Below are positions 30,659 through 40,714 of a stretch of 64,000 nt of DNA, one piece after another. The stretch lies in the NCBI RefSeq assembly GCF_900101745.1, contig NZ_FNAD01000003.1:124001-188000 (forward strand), written 5' to 3'. A program made the translations under genes and the position numbers. Below the pieces are notes generated by a model. It was given only the letters and a program-made list of their open reading frames with translations. It had not been told where the DNA came from and did not search any database. Position 1 is the first letter of the stretch. Each line of letters opens with the position of its first letter. The DNA is from Glycomyces harbinensis. Lineage in GTDB: Bacteria; Actinomycetota; Actinomycetes; Mycobacteriales; Micromonosporaceae.

Positions 30659-31987
30659 GTGTCACGACTGTTCGGCACCGACGGCGTACGGGGGCGGGCG
30701 AACGCCGACCTCACGCCGTACCTGGCGCTCCGCCTCAACATCGCCGCGGCCCGCGTCCTCGGCGCCTCGGACCGGCGCCCCGTCGCCGTCATCGGCCGCG
30801 ACCCCCGCGCCTCCGGAGAGATGCTCGCCGCCGCCAGCGCGGCCGGCCTCGCCGCCGCCGGAGTGAAGGTCATCGACCTGGGCATCCTTCCCACGCCCGC
30901 GGTCGCGCACCTGACCGCCCTGACCGGCGCCGACTTCGGCGTCATGGTCTCGGCCTCGCACAACCCCATGCCCGACAACGGCATCAAGTTCTTCGCCGCG
31001 GGCGGGCGCAAGCTCCCCGACGAGGTCGAGGACGCCATCGAGGCGGCCATGGACGACCCGACCCCGCTCCCGCAGGCCGAGGGCGTCGGGCGCATCGCGC
31101 GCTCGGTCGACCCCGTCGAGGCCTACATCGAGCACCTCGTCAACGTGTGCCCCAGCCCGCTCGACGGCCTCAAGGTCGTGGTCGACCCCGCCAACGGCGC
31201 GGCCACCGGTGCGGCCCCCGAGGCCCTGCGCCGGGCCGGCGCCGAGGTCGTCACCATCAACGACGACCCCGACGGCCTCAACATCAACGAGGACTGCGGC
31301 TCGACCCACATGGGCGGGCTGCGCGAGGCCGTCGTCGCGCACGGCGCCGACGCCGGGATCGCGCTCGACGGCGACGCCGACCGGTGCCTGGCCGTCGACG
31401 CCAACGGCGACGTCGTGGACGGGGACGCGATCATGGCGGTCCTCGCACTGGCCATGCGCGAGGCCGGCACGCTGCGCGGGGACACCCTCGTGACCACCGT
31501 CATGAGCAACCTCGGCCTGCACCAGGCCATGGGCGCGGCCGGCATCAAGCTCGAGATCACCGGCGTCGGCGACCGGTACGTGCTCGAACGGCTCGGCGAG
31601 GGCGACTTCTCGCTCGGCGGCGAGCAGTCCGGGCACATCATCCTCTCCGACCACGCCACCACCGGCGACGGGACGCTCACCGCGATCATGCTGCTCGCGC
31701 GCATGGCCGCCACCGGCCGGACCCTCGCCGACCTCGCCTCGGTGTTCACGCCGGCCCCGCAGGTCCTCGTCAACGTGCGCGTCACCGACAAGTCCGTGAT
31801 CGACCACGAGGACGTCCGCTCCGCGGTCGCCCTGTGGCAGGCCAAGCTCGGCACCGACGGGCGGGTCCTGCTGCGCCCCTCGGGGACCGAGCCGCTCGTG
31901 CGGGTCATGGTCGAGGCCTCCGAGGAACCGGTCGCGCAATCGGTCGCGGCGGAGCTCGTGGCCGTCGTCGAGCACGCCATGGCTTAG
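30659..31987 (+). CDS. glmM: phosphoglucosamine mutase
   Basis: A 442-residue enzyme interconverting glucosamine-6-phosphate and glucosamine-1-phosphate for UDP-GlcNAc. N-terminal [13 protein letters not shown]; the phosphoserine loop is SASHNPM (about residues 97-103); the metal loop is LDGDADRC; the sugar-binding EQSGH and the phosphate loop [12 protein letters not shown] are all present. GTG 30659 is chosen with GGGAAG seven bases before it; an ATG 15 bases upstream is an alternative. rplM-rpsI-glmM is a common actinobacterial order. GlmU, the next enzyme, is encoded at 39.2 kb. Confidence 0.95.
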   Translation: MSRLFGTDGVRGRANADLTPYLALRLNIAAARVLGASDRRPVAVIGRDPRASGEMLAAASAAGLAAAGVKVIDLGILPTPAVAHLTALTGADFGVMVSASHNPMPDNGIKFFAAGGRKLPDEVEDAIEAAMDDPTPLPQAEGVGRIARSVDPVEAYIEHLVNVCPSPLDGLKVVVDPANGAATGAAPEALRRAGAEVVTINDDPDGLNINEDCGSTHMGGLREAVVAHGADAGIALDGDADRCLAVDANGDVVDGDAIMAVLALAMREAGTLRGDTLVTTVMSNLGLHQAMGAAGIKLEITGVGDRYVLERLGEGDFSLGGEQSGHIILSDHATTGDGTLTAIMLLARMAATGRTLADLASVFTPAPQVLVNVRVTDKSVIDHEDVRSAVALWQAKLGTDGRVLLRPSGTEPLVRVMVEASEEPVAQSVAAELVAVVEHAMA

Positions 31988-32010
31988 CAGCGGAAGCACT
32001 CTCACCAGAC

Positions 32011-32039
32011 GGGAAGGCTCCTCAATGCGGGGCCTTCCC
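32011..32039 (+). terminator. hairpin after glmM
   Basis: GGGAAGGC (32011-32018) with GCCTTCCC (32032-32039), an 8-bp stem beginning 24 bp after the glmM stop, without a T-run. Likely terminator. Confidence 0.55.
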
Positions 32040-32069
32040 GCTGGCATAGATGGACTAAGCTCACGCCCT

Positions 32070-32948
32070 ATGGACAACCCAATCGTCTGGATCCTGATCG
32101 TTCTGCTGCTGATCGGCCTGATCCTGGTGTTCGTCGCCGTGGGCGGCCGCAACAAGCTGGTGCGAATGCGCAACATCACCCAGGAGTCGTGGGCGCAGAT
32201 CGACGTCGAACTCCAGCGCCGGTACGACCTCCTGGACAACCTGATGTACATCGTGCAGCAGGCCGCCGGAGCCGAGAACGCCACGCTGCGCCAGGTCACC
32301 GAGGCGCGCGCGATCGCCATGCAGGCCCGCCAGGACCCGAACCAGGGCCACGCCGCCCAGGGCGCCGCCGAAGGCCAGCTGGGGAACGCCATCCGCGGCG
32401 TCATCCACATGCAGGAGTCCTACCCGGCGCTGCAGACGAACCAGAACTTCCTCCAGCTCCAGACGGAGATCACCGAGACCGAGAACCGCATCGCCGCCCC
32501 GCGCCGGTTCTACAACGCGAACGTGCGCGAGTACAACACCGCGCTCCAGGTCTTCCCCGGTTCGATCTCCGCGAAGATGGGCGGGTTCAAGCCCGAGGAG
32601 TACTTCGAGCTCGACAGCCCGCAGGCCCGCGTGGCGCCGCGACTGCGCGACACCCAGCAGCCCGGCTTCATGCAGCAGCAGCCCCAGCAGCAACTGCCGC
32701 CGCAGGCCGCGCCCGGCCAGATGCCTCCCGGTTACGGCCAGCCCCAGCAGGTCGGCTACGGGCAGCAGCCGCCCCAGCAGCCCGGTTACGGCCAGCAGCC
32801 GGGTTACGGGCAGCAGCCCGCGCCCCAGCCCGGCTACGGCCAGCCCCAGCAACAGCCCGGGTACGGCCAGCAGCCGCCCCCCGGCTACCCGCAGCAGCCC
32901 CAGCAGCCGCAGCAGCCCGGTTACGGCCAGCAGCCCTACGGCCGGTAG
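32070..32948 (+). CDS. LemA family protein with Gln/Pro/Gly/Tyr-rich repeat tail
   Basis: A 292-residue membrane-anchored protein. One N-terminal helix (about 5-25, IVWILIVLLLIGLILVFV), then the LemA helical domain (about 30-195): RNKLVRMRNITQESWAQIDV, LQRRYDLLDNLMYIV, FYNANVREYNTALQVFPG. The tail (about 205-292) is prion-like: seven GYGQ motifs among runs of Gln and Pro. Known: LemA proteins sit in membranes and often accompany DUF3137-type proteins; their biochemical role is unclear. ATG 32070 has no ribosome site and may be leaderless. The next two genes are likely partners. Confidence 0.85.
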   Translation: MDNPIVWILIVLLLIGLILVFVAVGGRNKLVRMRNITQESWAQIDVELQRRYDLLDNLMYIVQQAAGAENATLRQVTEARAIAMQARQDPNQGHAAQGAAEGQLGNAIRGVIHMQESYPALQTNQNFLQLQTEITETENRIAAPRRFYNANVREYNTALQVFPGSISAKMGGFKPEEYFELDSPQARVAPRLRDTQQPGFMQQQPQQQLPPQAAPGQMPPGYGQPQQVGYGQQPPQQPGYGQQPGYGQQPAPQPGYGQPQQQPGYGQQPPPGYPQQPQQPQQPGYGQQPYGR

Positions 32949-33015
32949 CCGCACCTCGATCCCCCCTTGCCCCGGCTCGCATCGAGCCCGGCCCGTGTAA
33001 GAAGGAATTCACCCC

Positions 33016-33672
33016 GTGGATAGCAATAACTGGCTTGTCTACGTCGTCTGTGGCGCGATCGTCCTCGCCATCGCCTACTTCGGATGGCGTGCCCGCCAGA
33101 AGAAGATCGCGATGTTCCGGGCCTGGGCGGCCCAGTACGGCTTCCACTACGAGCCCTCCGACAACTCGGTCGTCGGCCTCTCCAGCGAGGACCCGTTCAA
33201 CAACGGCCACTCCCGCAAGGGCATCGACGTGTTCCGCGGCCAGTACAAGAACACGCACATCGTGTTCTTCCAGTACCAGTACTCGACCGGCAGCGGCAAG
33301 GAGCGCAAGACGTTCAACCACCAGGTCGTCGCGATCGGCCTGCCCACGCCCCGGCCGCTGCTGGACATCAGCCAGGAGAACTTCCTGACCAAGCGGTTCG
33401 CGAAGGACATCGACTTCGAGAACCAGACGTTCAACGACACGTTCCGGATCAAGTCGCCGAACCGGCGGTTCGCCTACGACGTGATCCACGCCCGCACCAT
33501 GGAGTGGATGCTCGCCGACCAGCGCGCCCGCTCCTACGCGTGGCGCTTCGAAGGCCCGTGGCTGATGACGCACCGCTCGGGAGCGCTGAAGCTCGAAGAG
33601 GTCTTCTTCTACGCGGACTTCCTCATCGAGATCTACGCCCAGGTGCCCAGACACGTGTGGTCCAACAACTAG
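33016..33672 (+). CDS. membrane-anchored protein, DUF3137-like, paralogue 1
   Basis: A 218-residue protein with one N-terminal transmembrane helix (about 6-24) and a soluble domain. Landmarks: AWAAQYGFHYEPSDNS, DVFRGQYKNTHIVFFQYQY, LPTPRPLLDISQENFLTKRF, FAYDVIHARTMEWML, RFEGPWLMT. The next gene has the same architecture and motifs, so this is a tandem duplication. Similarity to DUF3137 proteins and the adjacent LemA gene support a shared, uncharacterised envelope role. GTG 33016 with AAGAAGGA upstream. Confidence 0.7.
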   Translation: MDSNNWLVYVVCGAIVLAIAYFGWRARQKKIAMFRAWAAQYGFHYEPSDNSVVGLSSEDPFNNGHSRKGIDVFRGQYKNTHIVFFQYQYSTGSGKERKTFNHQVVAIGLPTPRPLLDISQENFLTKRFAKDIDFENQTFNDTFRIKSPNRRFAYDVIHARTMEWMLADQRARSYAWRFEGPWLMTHRSGALKLEEVFFYADFLIEIYAQVPRHVWSNN

Positions 33673-33679
33673 CGAACGG

Positions 33680-33709
33680 GACGGGCCGCGCCGGAAGGCG
33701 CGGCCCGTC
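33680..33709 (+). terminator. strong hairpin between tandem paralogues
   Basis: GACGGGCCGCGCC (33680-33692) pairs perfectly with GGCGCGGCCCGTC (33697-33709) around a GGAA tetraloop, eight bases after the first paralogue's stop. It could terminate or attenuate transcription before the second copy. Confidence 0.65.
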
Positions 33710-33732
33710 CGCGTATCGGGAGGAGGTGACGC

Positions 33733-34410
33733 ATGGACCCGCTGGGGTTCCTCGTCGTACAGCTCGGCGGGCTCCTGTTCTTCGGGGGCCTGGGCGTGCT
33801 CATCTGGCTCCTGGTGTACTCCTCCATCCTCAAGCGCCGGCGCCAGATCGCCGGGTACCACCACTGGGCGGGGCAGCACGGCTTCCACTACTGGCCCTTC
33901 GAGCATTCGGTGCTGGCGATCTCGGCGCGGCCGCCGCTGACGAACGGGTCCAGCCGGCAGGCCGCGGACGTCTTCCGCGGCGAGTACCGGGGCGCGCACC
34001 TGCACTTCTTCGAGCTGCGGTACACGACTGACAACGGCAACAGCCAGAGCACGGACTACTTCCAGGTGGTGGCGATCAGCCTGCCCGCGACGCGGCCGCT
34101 GCTCGACATCCGGCAGGAGAGCTTCATGTCCAAGCGCTTCGAGAAGGACATCCAGTTCGAGAACCAGGCGTTCAACGACCGGTTCAGGATCCAGTCGCCG
34201 AGCGCCCGGTTCGCGTACGACGTGATCCACGCCCGGATGATGGAGTGGATGCTCAGCGACTGGCGGGCGTGGTCGTACGCCTGGCGCTTCGAGGGGCCGT
34301 GGCTGATGACCTACCGGCCGGGCCGCCTGCGGCTGGACGAGGTCTTCGGCTACGCGGACTTCCTGCACGAGGCCCGCAAGCGGGTGCCCGAGCACGTGTG
34401 GTCGGATTGA
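33733..34410 (+). CDS. membrane-anchored protein, DUF3137-like, paralogue 2
   Basis: A 225-residue paralogue of the preceding gene: N-terminal helix (about 8-32), then HHWAGQHGFHYWPFEHS, DVFRGEYRGAHLHFFELRY, LPATRPLLDIRQESFMSKRF, FAYDVIHARMMEWML and RFEGPWLMT at matching places. Divergence is moderate, so the duplication is not recent. ATG 33733 has the very strong ribosome site GGGAGGAGG. Function unknown. Confidence 0.7.
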   Translation: MDPLGFLVVQLGGLLFFGGLGVLIWLLVYSSILKRRRQIAGYHHWAGQHGFHYWPFEHSVLAISARPPLTNGSSRQAADVFRGEYRGAHLHFFELRYTTDNGNSQSTDYFQVVAISLPATRPLLDIRQESFMSKRFEKDIQFENQAFNDRFRIQSPSARFAYDVIHARMMEWMLSDWRAWSYAWRFEGPWLMTYRPGRLRLDEVFGYADFLHEARKRVPEHVWSD

Positions 34411-34477
34411 TCCGCGGCGGGGGTGTGCGCGCTGGTGGCAAGGCCTGGAGGCGAACAGGGTCGTGTCGCGCGGCTGT

Positions 34478-34483
34478 TAGAAT
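34478..34483 (+). promoter_or_regulatory. candidate -10 of tRNA-Gln
   Basis: TAGAAT, 40 bp upstream of the mature tRNA 5' end. A matching -35 (around 34455-34460, ACAGGG) is poor. Confidence 0.4.
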
Positions 34484-34523
34484 GGCGGCGCGGGTGTCGC
34501 GGTTCGACTGATGGCGCCCGCAT

Positions 34524-34595
34524 TGGCCCGTGGTGTAATCGGCAACACTACTGATTTTGGTTCAGTCATTTCAGGTTCGAGTCCTGGCGGGCCAG
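34524..34595 (+). tRNA. tRNA-Gln (anticodon UUG)
   Basis: 72 nt, folding as a cloverleaf. Acceptor TGGCCCG (34524-34530) pairs with CGGGCCA (34588-34594), discriminator G at 34595. Anticodon stem ACTGA/TCAGT encloses the loop TTTTGGT with anticodon TTG at 34557-34559. The T-loop is GGTTCGAGTCC. U1-A72 pair is typical of tRNA-Gln. CCA is not encoded. Two GC hairpins (34622-34644 and around 34689-34701, the latter before TCTTTC) follow and may terminate it. Confidence 0.95.
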
Positions 34596-34751
34596 CCGAC
34601 TCACGTTTCCGATCTCGGACCGGCGCCGCCGGTTTCGCGGCGCCCCAGGCGGCATCGCGGCACGCTGACGCCGCAGCGCCCCGGGGGACCCCCGTCTTTC
34701 AATCCTCCCTCGCGGGTGTGACGGCCGCGGATTCGAACAGGTCGCGAGCGT

Positions 34752-35840
34752 TCAGCGCATCTGGTCGATGAGGGCCGCGAAGCCCGTCTCGGCCGCTCCC
34801 GTCAAGGCGCCCTCGTCGCCCAGGACCGGGGTCCGCAGGCGCAGGCGCGACCGCAGGTGCGGCAGGGTCGTCCCGGCGAGCGCGGACCGGACCGGGGCCG
34901 CCGCCGAGAGGTACAGCTCCCGCAGCCAGCCGCCGAAGAGGATCTCGTCGGGGCCCGTCGCCGTCACCACCGCGCCCAGCGCCCGGCCCAGGTCCTCGCC
35001 CGAGCGGCGCAGCGCGTCGCGTGCGGCGGCGTCGCCCATGCCGGCCGCGACGGTCGCGTCCTCGATGTCCTCGGCGTAGCCGAAGGCCTCCATCTCCGCC
35101 TCCAGGCATCCCCGCAGACCACAGGCGCATTCGCGCCCGTTCGGTTCGACAACGATGTGGCCCAACTGGATCGAGCCGCCGCGCTGTGCGCGGCCCTCGA
35201 CCACGAGCCCGGCCGTGAGGCCCCTGCCGCCGTGCAGGTACAGCAGTTTCGTGGCCTCGTGCGCGTCGCCGCGGGACCATTCGCCGACCGCGGCGGCGGT
35301 CGCGGTGTCGACCACCCGCCATTCGCGGCCGGTCGCCGCGGCGAGGTCCGCGGCCACGTCCCGGTCGGTCCATCCGAGCTCGGTCGAGTGCGCGACCGTG
35401 CCCGCGTCGACCAGGCCCGGCACGGCAGCGACGGCCTCCGCGCCGGACGGTCCGACCAGTCCGGCCGCGGCGGCGGCGACCTCGGGGGCCGCCGCGCCCG
35501 CCTCCAGGGCGGCCTCGGCGCGTTCGAGCACCTCGCCGCCCAGGCCTATGAGCGCGAACCGCACCCGGTCGGCGCGGATCTCGATCGCGGCCACCGCGAG
35601 CGCCTTGGGGACGCATTCAACGAGCGTCGAGGGTCGGCCGGCCGAGCCGGTCGACCTCCCCGTCGTCTCCTGGAGGTGCCCCGACTCGGCCAGGTCCGAG
35701 GCGATCGTGGCGATCGTGGACCGGTTGAGGCCCAGCGCTTCGGTGAGTTCGGCCCTGGTCTGGGGGCCGTGCCGGTGGAGCTGTTCGAGCATCGCCGCCC
35801 GATTGCGCCGCCGCAGTTCCACGGCCGGGGGCCGGGCCAC
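34752..35840 (-). CDS. ROK family transcriptional regulator
   Basis: A 362-residue repressor-type protein. N-terminal winged helix-turn-helix (about 8-60): NRAAMLEQLHRHGPQTRAELTEALGLNRSTIATI. The ROK domain has the signature GLTAGLVVEG, GHIVVEPNG and the zinc motif CACGLRGCLE. Known: ROK regulators bind a sugar or phosphosugar and control adjacent transport genes. It is the last gene of the minus-strand importer operon, starting (GTG 35840) three bases after the permease stop. Likely effector is the imported sugar; likely site is the palindrome before the binding-protein gene. Confidence 0.88.
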   Translation of the reverse strand: MARPPAVELRRRNRAAMLEQLHRHGPQTRAELTEALGLNRSTIATIASDLAESGHLQETTGRSTGSAGRPSTLVECVPKALAVAAIEIRADRVRFALIGLGGEVLERAEAALEAGAAAPEVAAAAAGLVGPSGAEAVAAVPGLVDAGTVAHSTELGWTDRDVAADLAAATGREWRVVDTATAAAVGEWSRGDAHEATKLLYLHGGRGLTAGLVVEGRAQRGGSIQLGHIVVEPNGRECACGLRGCLEAEMEAFGYAEDIEDATVAAGMGDAAARDALRRSGEDLGRALGAVVTATGPDEILFGGWLRELYLSAAAPVRSALAGTTLPHLRSRLRLRTPVLGDEGALTGAAETGFAALIDQMR

Positions 35841-35843
35841 GGG

Positions 35844-37106
35844 TCAGTGCCTGCCGAACAGCTTGCCCCGGCCCCGCGACATGGCGTCGACGCCCGCCGC
35901 GAGCAGCAGGACCGCGCCGGTCACGCCGAACCGCACCCCGGCGCTCAGGCCCATGAGGCCCATGCCGTTGTTGATGATCGCCACCACCGCTCCTCCCAGC
36001 AAAGCGGCCCGCACAGTCCCCTTGCCACCGAAGAGGCTAGCACCGCCGATGACCGCGGCACCCACGGAAAGCAGCAGCACATTGGACCCTCCGGTGTTGG
36101 GGTCCACCGAGGCCGCGCGGGAGGCGGCCACGACGCCGCCGACGGCGGCCATGCCCGAGCAGATGACGAACGCGGCGATGCGGACCCGGTCGACGTTGAC
36201 GCCCGCGCGCACGGCGGCCTCGGCGTTGCCGCCCACCGCGTAGAGGTGGCGTCCGAACCTGGTGCGGTGCAAGACGAACGTCCACACCGCGAAGAGCGCC
36301 CCGAGGAGCGCCACCACCACGGGCACGCCCGTGAGGGAGATGATCTGCGGGTTCGCCGACCGCTCCAGGTTGAGCAGGAACACCGTCGCGGTCAGCAGCG
36401 CCGCGAGCGCGGTGACGCGCGCGACGACCACCGCGAGCGGCTCGTGCACGAGCGAGCGGGCGACCCTGCGGCGCCAGCGCTGCAGCTGGATCGCCGCGTA
36501 GGCCGCGACGGTGAGGACCAGCAGCGCCCAGCCCTGCCAGCGCTCCAGGTTCCCGCCCGCGATGGTCTTGACGGTCTCGTTGTTGATCGAGATGTTGCTG
36601 CCCTCGTCGAGGATCATGAGCACGATCCCCTGGAAGGCCAGGAACGCCGCGAGCGTGACCACGAACGAGGGGATGCCGAGTTTGACGACGAGCGTCCCCA
36701 GCAGGAGCCCGATGACCACGCCGGTGGCGATGGCCGCGCCGATCGCGAGCGGCCACGGCATCCCCCAATCGGTGAGGATGACCGCCATGACCGAGGCGCA
36801 CACGCCCGAGGCGAACCCGGCCGAGAGGTCGATCTCGCCGAGGATGAGGACGAACACGAGGCCCATCGCGATGCAGGCGACGGCCGCGCCCTGCCCGAAG
36901 AGGTTCGCGAGGTTCCCGACCGACAGGAACACGGGCCGGGACAGGCCGAAGAACACGCACAGCGCGATGATCCCGGCGACGGCCGGGAGCGCGCCGACCT
37001 CGCCGGAGCGGACTTCGGCCCAGTAGGACTTGGCGTGCTCGAGCACGGCGCGGGTCGCGGTCGGCTCGGGCGGGGCCGCGGGGGGCTTTTGGACGTCTGC
37101 GGTCAC
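35844..37106 (-). CDS. sugar ABC transporter permease (CUT2 family)
   Basis: A 420-residue membrane protein with about ten helices of the BPD_transp_2 type. Landmarks: GEIDLSAGFASGVCASVMA, the periplasmic-loop and coupling region GRHLYAVGGNAEAAVRAGVNV, and SVGAAVIGGASLFGGKGTV. These match xylose/ribose/fructose-type permeases. GTG 37106 overlaps the ATPase stop by GTGA; upstream residues of the open frame belong to the ATPase region in another frame. Confidence 0.88.
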   Translation of the reverse strand: MTADVQKPPAAPPEPTATRAVLEHAKSYWAEVRSGEVGALPAVAGIIALCVFFGLSRPVFLSVGNLANLFGQGAAVACIAMGLVFVLILGEIDLSAGFASGVCASVMAVILTDWGMPWPLAIGAAIATGVVIGLLLGTLVVKLGIPSFVVTLAAFLAFQGIVLMILDEGSNISINNETVKTIAGGNLERWQGWALLVLTVAAYAAIQLQRWRRRVARSLVHEPLAVVVARVTALAALLTATVFLLNLERSANPQIISLTGVPVVVALLGALFAVWTFVLHRTRFGRHLYAVGGNAEAAVRAGVNVDRVRIAAFVICSGMAAVGGVVAASRAASVDPNTGGSNVLLLSVGAAVIGGASLFGGKGTVRAALLGGAVVAIINNGMGLMGLSAGVRFGVTGAVLLLAAGVDAMSRGRGKLFGRH

Positions 37107-37867
37107 GGCCGGACTCCGTTCTGGTCGATGAGGCCCAGCTGGCCGGAGCGGCCGCTGGTGATCAGCTCGACGACCTGCGACTGGGTCGTGTCGGCCGCGT
37201 CGAGCACGGCGGCCATGCGCCCCAGGTAGAGCGCGGCGATCCGGTCGGCCACGGCGAAGACGTCGTTGAGGTTGTGGGAGATGTAGAGGACGGCCAGGCC
37301 CTGGTCGGCGAGGCGCCTGATGAGTTCGAGCACCTGCCTGGTCTGGGCCACGCCGAGTGCGGCGGTGGGCTCGTCGAGGATGACGAGCCGGGAGTTCCAC
37401 AGGACCGCCTTGGCGATGGCGACGGTCTGGCGCTGCCCGCCCGAGAGGCTGGCGACGGGTTGGCGGAGGTTGCGGATGGTCCGCACCGAGAGCGACTGGA
37501 GGGTCTCGGCGGTGAGCTGCTCCATGGCGTCGTCGTCGAGGAGGAGGCCGCGGCGCTTCTCGCGGCCGAGGAAGATGTTCTCGACCACGTCGAGGTTGTC
37601 GCACAGGGCGAGGTCCTGGTAGACGACCTCGATGCCGAGCGCGGCGGCGTCGCGGGGACTCGAGATGGCACGCACCTTGCCGTCGACGCGGACTTCGCCG
37701 CCGTCGATGTCGTGGATGCCGGCCACGCATTTGACCAGAGTGGACTTCCCTGCGCCGTTGTCGCCGACCAGGGCGCAGACCTCTCCGGCGTCGATCGCGA
37801 GATCGACGTCGGAGAGGACCTCCACCGGTCCGAAGCGCTTCGAGATGCCGGTGAGTTCGAGCAGCAC
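37103..37867 (-). CDS. sugar ABC transporter ATP-binding protein
   Basis: A 254-residue ATPase. Walker A GDNGAGKST (about 36-44), Q-loop in VVYQDLALCDNLDVVENIFLG, signature LSGGQRQ, Walker B LVILDEPTAAL and H-loop SHNL. It has one nucleotide-binding domain, unlike the duplicated RbsA/XylG type, as in FrcA-like systems; presumably it works as a homodimer. GTG 37867, with AGGGG upstream. Overlaps the permease by GTGA. Confidence 0.92.
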   Translation of the reverse strand: MLLELTGISKRFGPVEVLSDVDLAIDAGEVCALVGDNGAGKSTLVKCVAGIHDIDGGEVRVDGKVRAISSPRDAAALGIEVVYQDLALCDNLDVVENIFLGREKRRGLLLDDDAMEQLTAETLQSLSVRTIRNLRQPVASLSGGQRQTVAIAKAVLWNSRLVILDEPTAALGVAQTRQVLELIRRLADQGLAVLYISHNLNDVFAVADRIAALYLGRMAAVLDAADTTQSQVVELITSGRSGQLGLIDQNGVRP

Positions 37868-37879
37868 CGTGTTATGCCC

Positions 37880-38995
37880 CTAACCGATCCCGTGCTCGGT
37901 GCACAGGGCCGCGTAGTCGCCGGCGCACAGTTCGGCCGGGTCGGCGTAGCCGTCGTCGACGACGGCCTGGATGTTCTCGATGTTGACGGAGATGGACTCC
38001 AGGAGCACGGACGGGACCTCGTCGCCGCTGATCGGGTCGATCACGCTCTGGTCGGTGGTGGGCTCCTCGCCGTTCGCCAGGGCGATGGCCAGTTCGGCGG
38101 CGGCGTCGGCCTCCTGCTTCACGGGCTTGTAGACGGTCATGCACTGGTCGCCGGTGAGGATGTTCTGCAGGCCCTGGATGGTGGCGTCCTGGCCGGTGAC
38201 CGGGACGGTGCCGTTGAGGTTGTTGCGCTGGAGGACGGTGATCACGGCGTGGGCGAGGTCGTCGTTGGCGGCCAGGACCCCGTCGATCTCGGCGCCGGTG
38301 TCGGTGAGCATCTGCTCGAACAGCGTGCCGCCCTGGGCGTTGTCCCAGTCGGGGACCCACTCGTCGGGGCCCTTCTCGAACGTCCCGGCGTCGTAGAGCG
38401 GCTGGAGGACCGAGTCGTAGCCGTTCTTGAACAGGGTCGCGTTGTTGTCGGTGGGGGAGCCGTTGAGCTCGGCGACGAGCGGGGTGGTGGCCCCTTCGAG
38501 GCAGGCCGCGAGGCCCTCGCCCTGGAAGACGCCGACCTGCTCGTTGTCGAAGCTGACGTAGTAGTCGGCGCCGCCGTCCTCGGTGAGGCGGTCGTAGTCG
38601 ATGGTGGCCACGCCCTGGGACTTGGCCTTCTCGATCACGGTCTTGCCGGTGCCGGAGTCGAGGTTGACGGTGACCAGGACGTCGACGCCGTTGGTGAGCA
38701 TCTGGTCGGCGATGGTCTGGAAGTCCTCGCGGCTGCCCTGGGCGTTCTGGATGTCGTAGTCGACCCCGGCGGCCTCGAAGGCCTCTTCGAGGTACTTGCG
38801 GTCGGCGGTCTCCCACCGGTCGGACGAGGCCGAGTCGGGGAGGATGACGCCGATGAGGGGGGTGTCGCCGTCACCGCCTCCGCCGTCATCCTGGCCGCAG
38901 GCGGTGAGGGTGAGGGCCAGTGCCGCGGCGGCGGTCGCGCCGAGGGCGGCGCGGGTCGTGGATCTGGTGGGACGATGGCTGCTGAGAAGGTGCAT
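37880..38995 (-). CDS. sugar-binding lipoprotein of the CUT2 importer
   Basis: A 371-residue lipoprotein. Signal peptide ends in the lipobox LTAC with Cys33, followed by a Gly-rich linker. The type I binding-protein fold shows LIGVILPDSASSDRWETADRKYLEEAF, MLTNGVDVLVTVNLDSGTG, VATIDYDRL and VPVTGQDATIQGLQNILTG. This order resembles xylose-binding XylF, so a pentose or similar monosaccharide is the likely ligand, inferred only. ATG 38995 with GGAGG upstream; longer frames to 39694 are antisense to glmU. First gene of the operon. Confidence 0.88.
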   Translation of the reverse strand: MHLLSSHRPTRSTTRAALGATAAAALALTLTACGQDDGGGGDGDTPLIGVILPDSASSDRWETADRKYLEEAFEAAGVDYDIQNAQGSREDFQTIADQMLTNGVDVLVTVNLDSGTGKTVIEKAKSQGVATIDYDRLTEDGGADYYVSFDNEQVGVFQGEGLAACLEGATTPLVAELNGSPTDNNATLFKNGYDSVLQPLYDAGTFEKGPDEWVPDWDNAQGGTLFEQMLTDTGAEIDGVLAANDDLAHAVITVLQRNNLNGTVPVTGQDATIQGLQNILTGDQCMTVYKPVKQEADAAAELAIALANGEEPTTDQSVIDPISGDEVPSVLLESISVNIENIQAVVDDGYADPAELCAGDYAALCTEHGIG

Positions 38996-39017
38996 GAGAG
39001 GTACCTCCGAGATTTGT

Positions 39018-39057
39018 TGTTGACTGCAACATATGATGCGTGACGAAGGTCGCACAA
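39018..39057 (-). promoter_or_regulatory. promoter with overlapping palindrome before the sugar importer
   Basis: Minus strand: -35 TTGTGC (39057-39052) and -10 ATATGT (39034-39029), 17-bp spacing. A perfect inverted repeat TGTTG-ACTG-CAACA (39018-39031) overlaps the -10 on its downstream side, where a repressor would block transcription. The ROK protein encoded in the same operon is the obvious candidate. Confidence 0.6.
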
Positions 39058-39173
39058 GTCTCGAGGCGATGGATAGCGTGTTCCATTCGTAACGATTCGG
39101 TAATGCGTCGATTCCGGGCCGCGACGGTGGCCCGGCCCGTTCACCTCGCCGCCACCGACTACCATGGCCCATC

Positions 39174-40613
<1,440 letters not shown>

Positions 40614-40714
40614 CGCGACACTAAACGCCCCGGTCCCCTCGCGCTCCCGAGCCGGGCAGGGGACACTGGAACCGTCGAGGTTCAGGTGAGACGACCTATG
40701 GGGGAACCATCACC

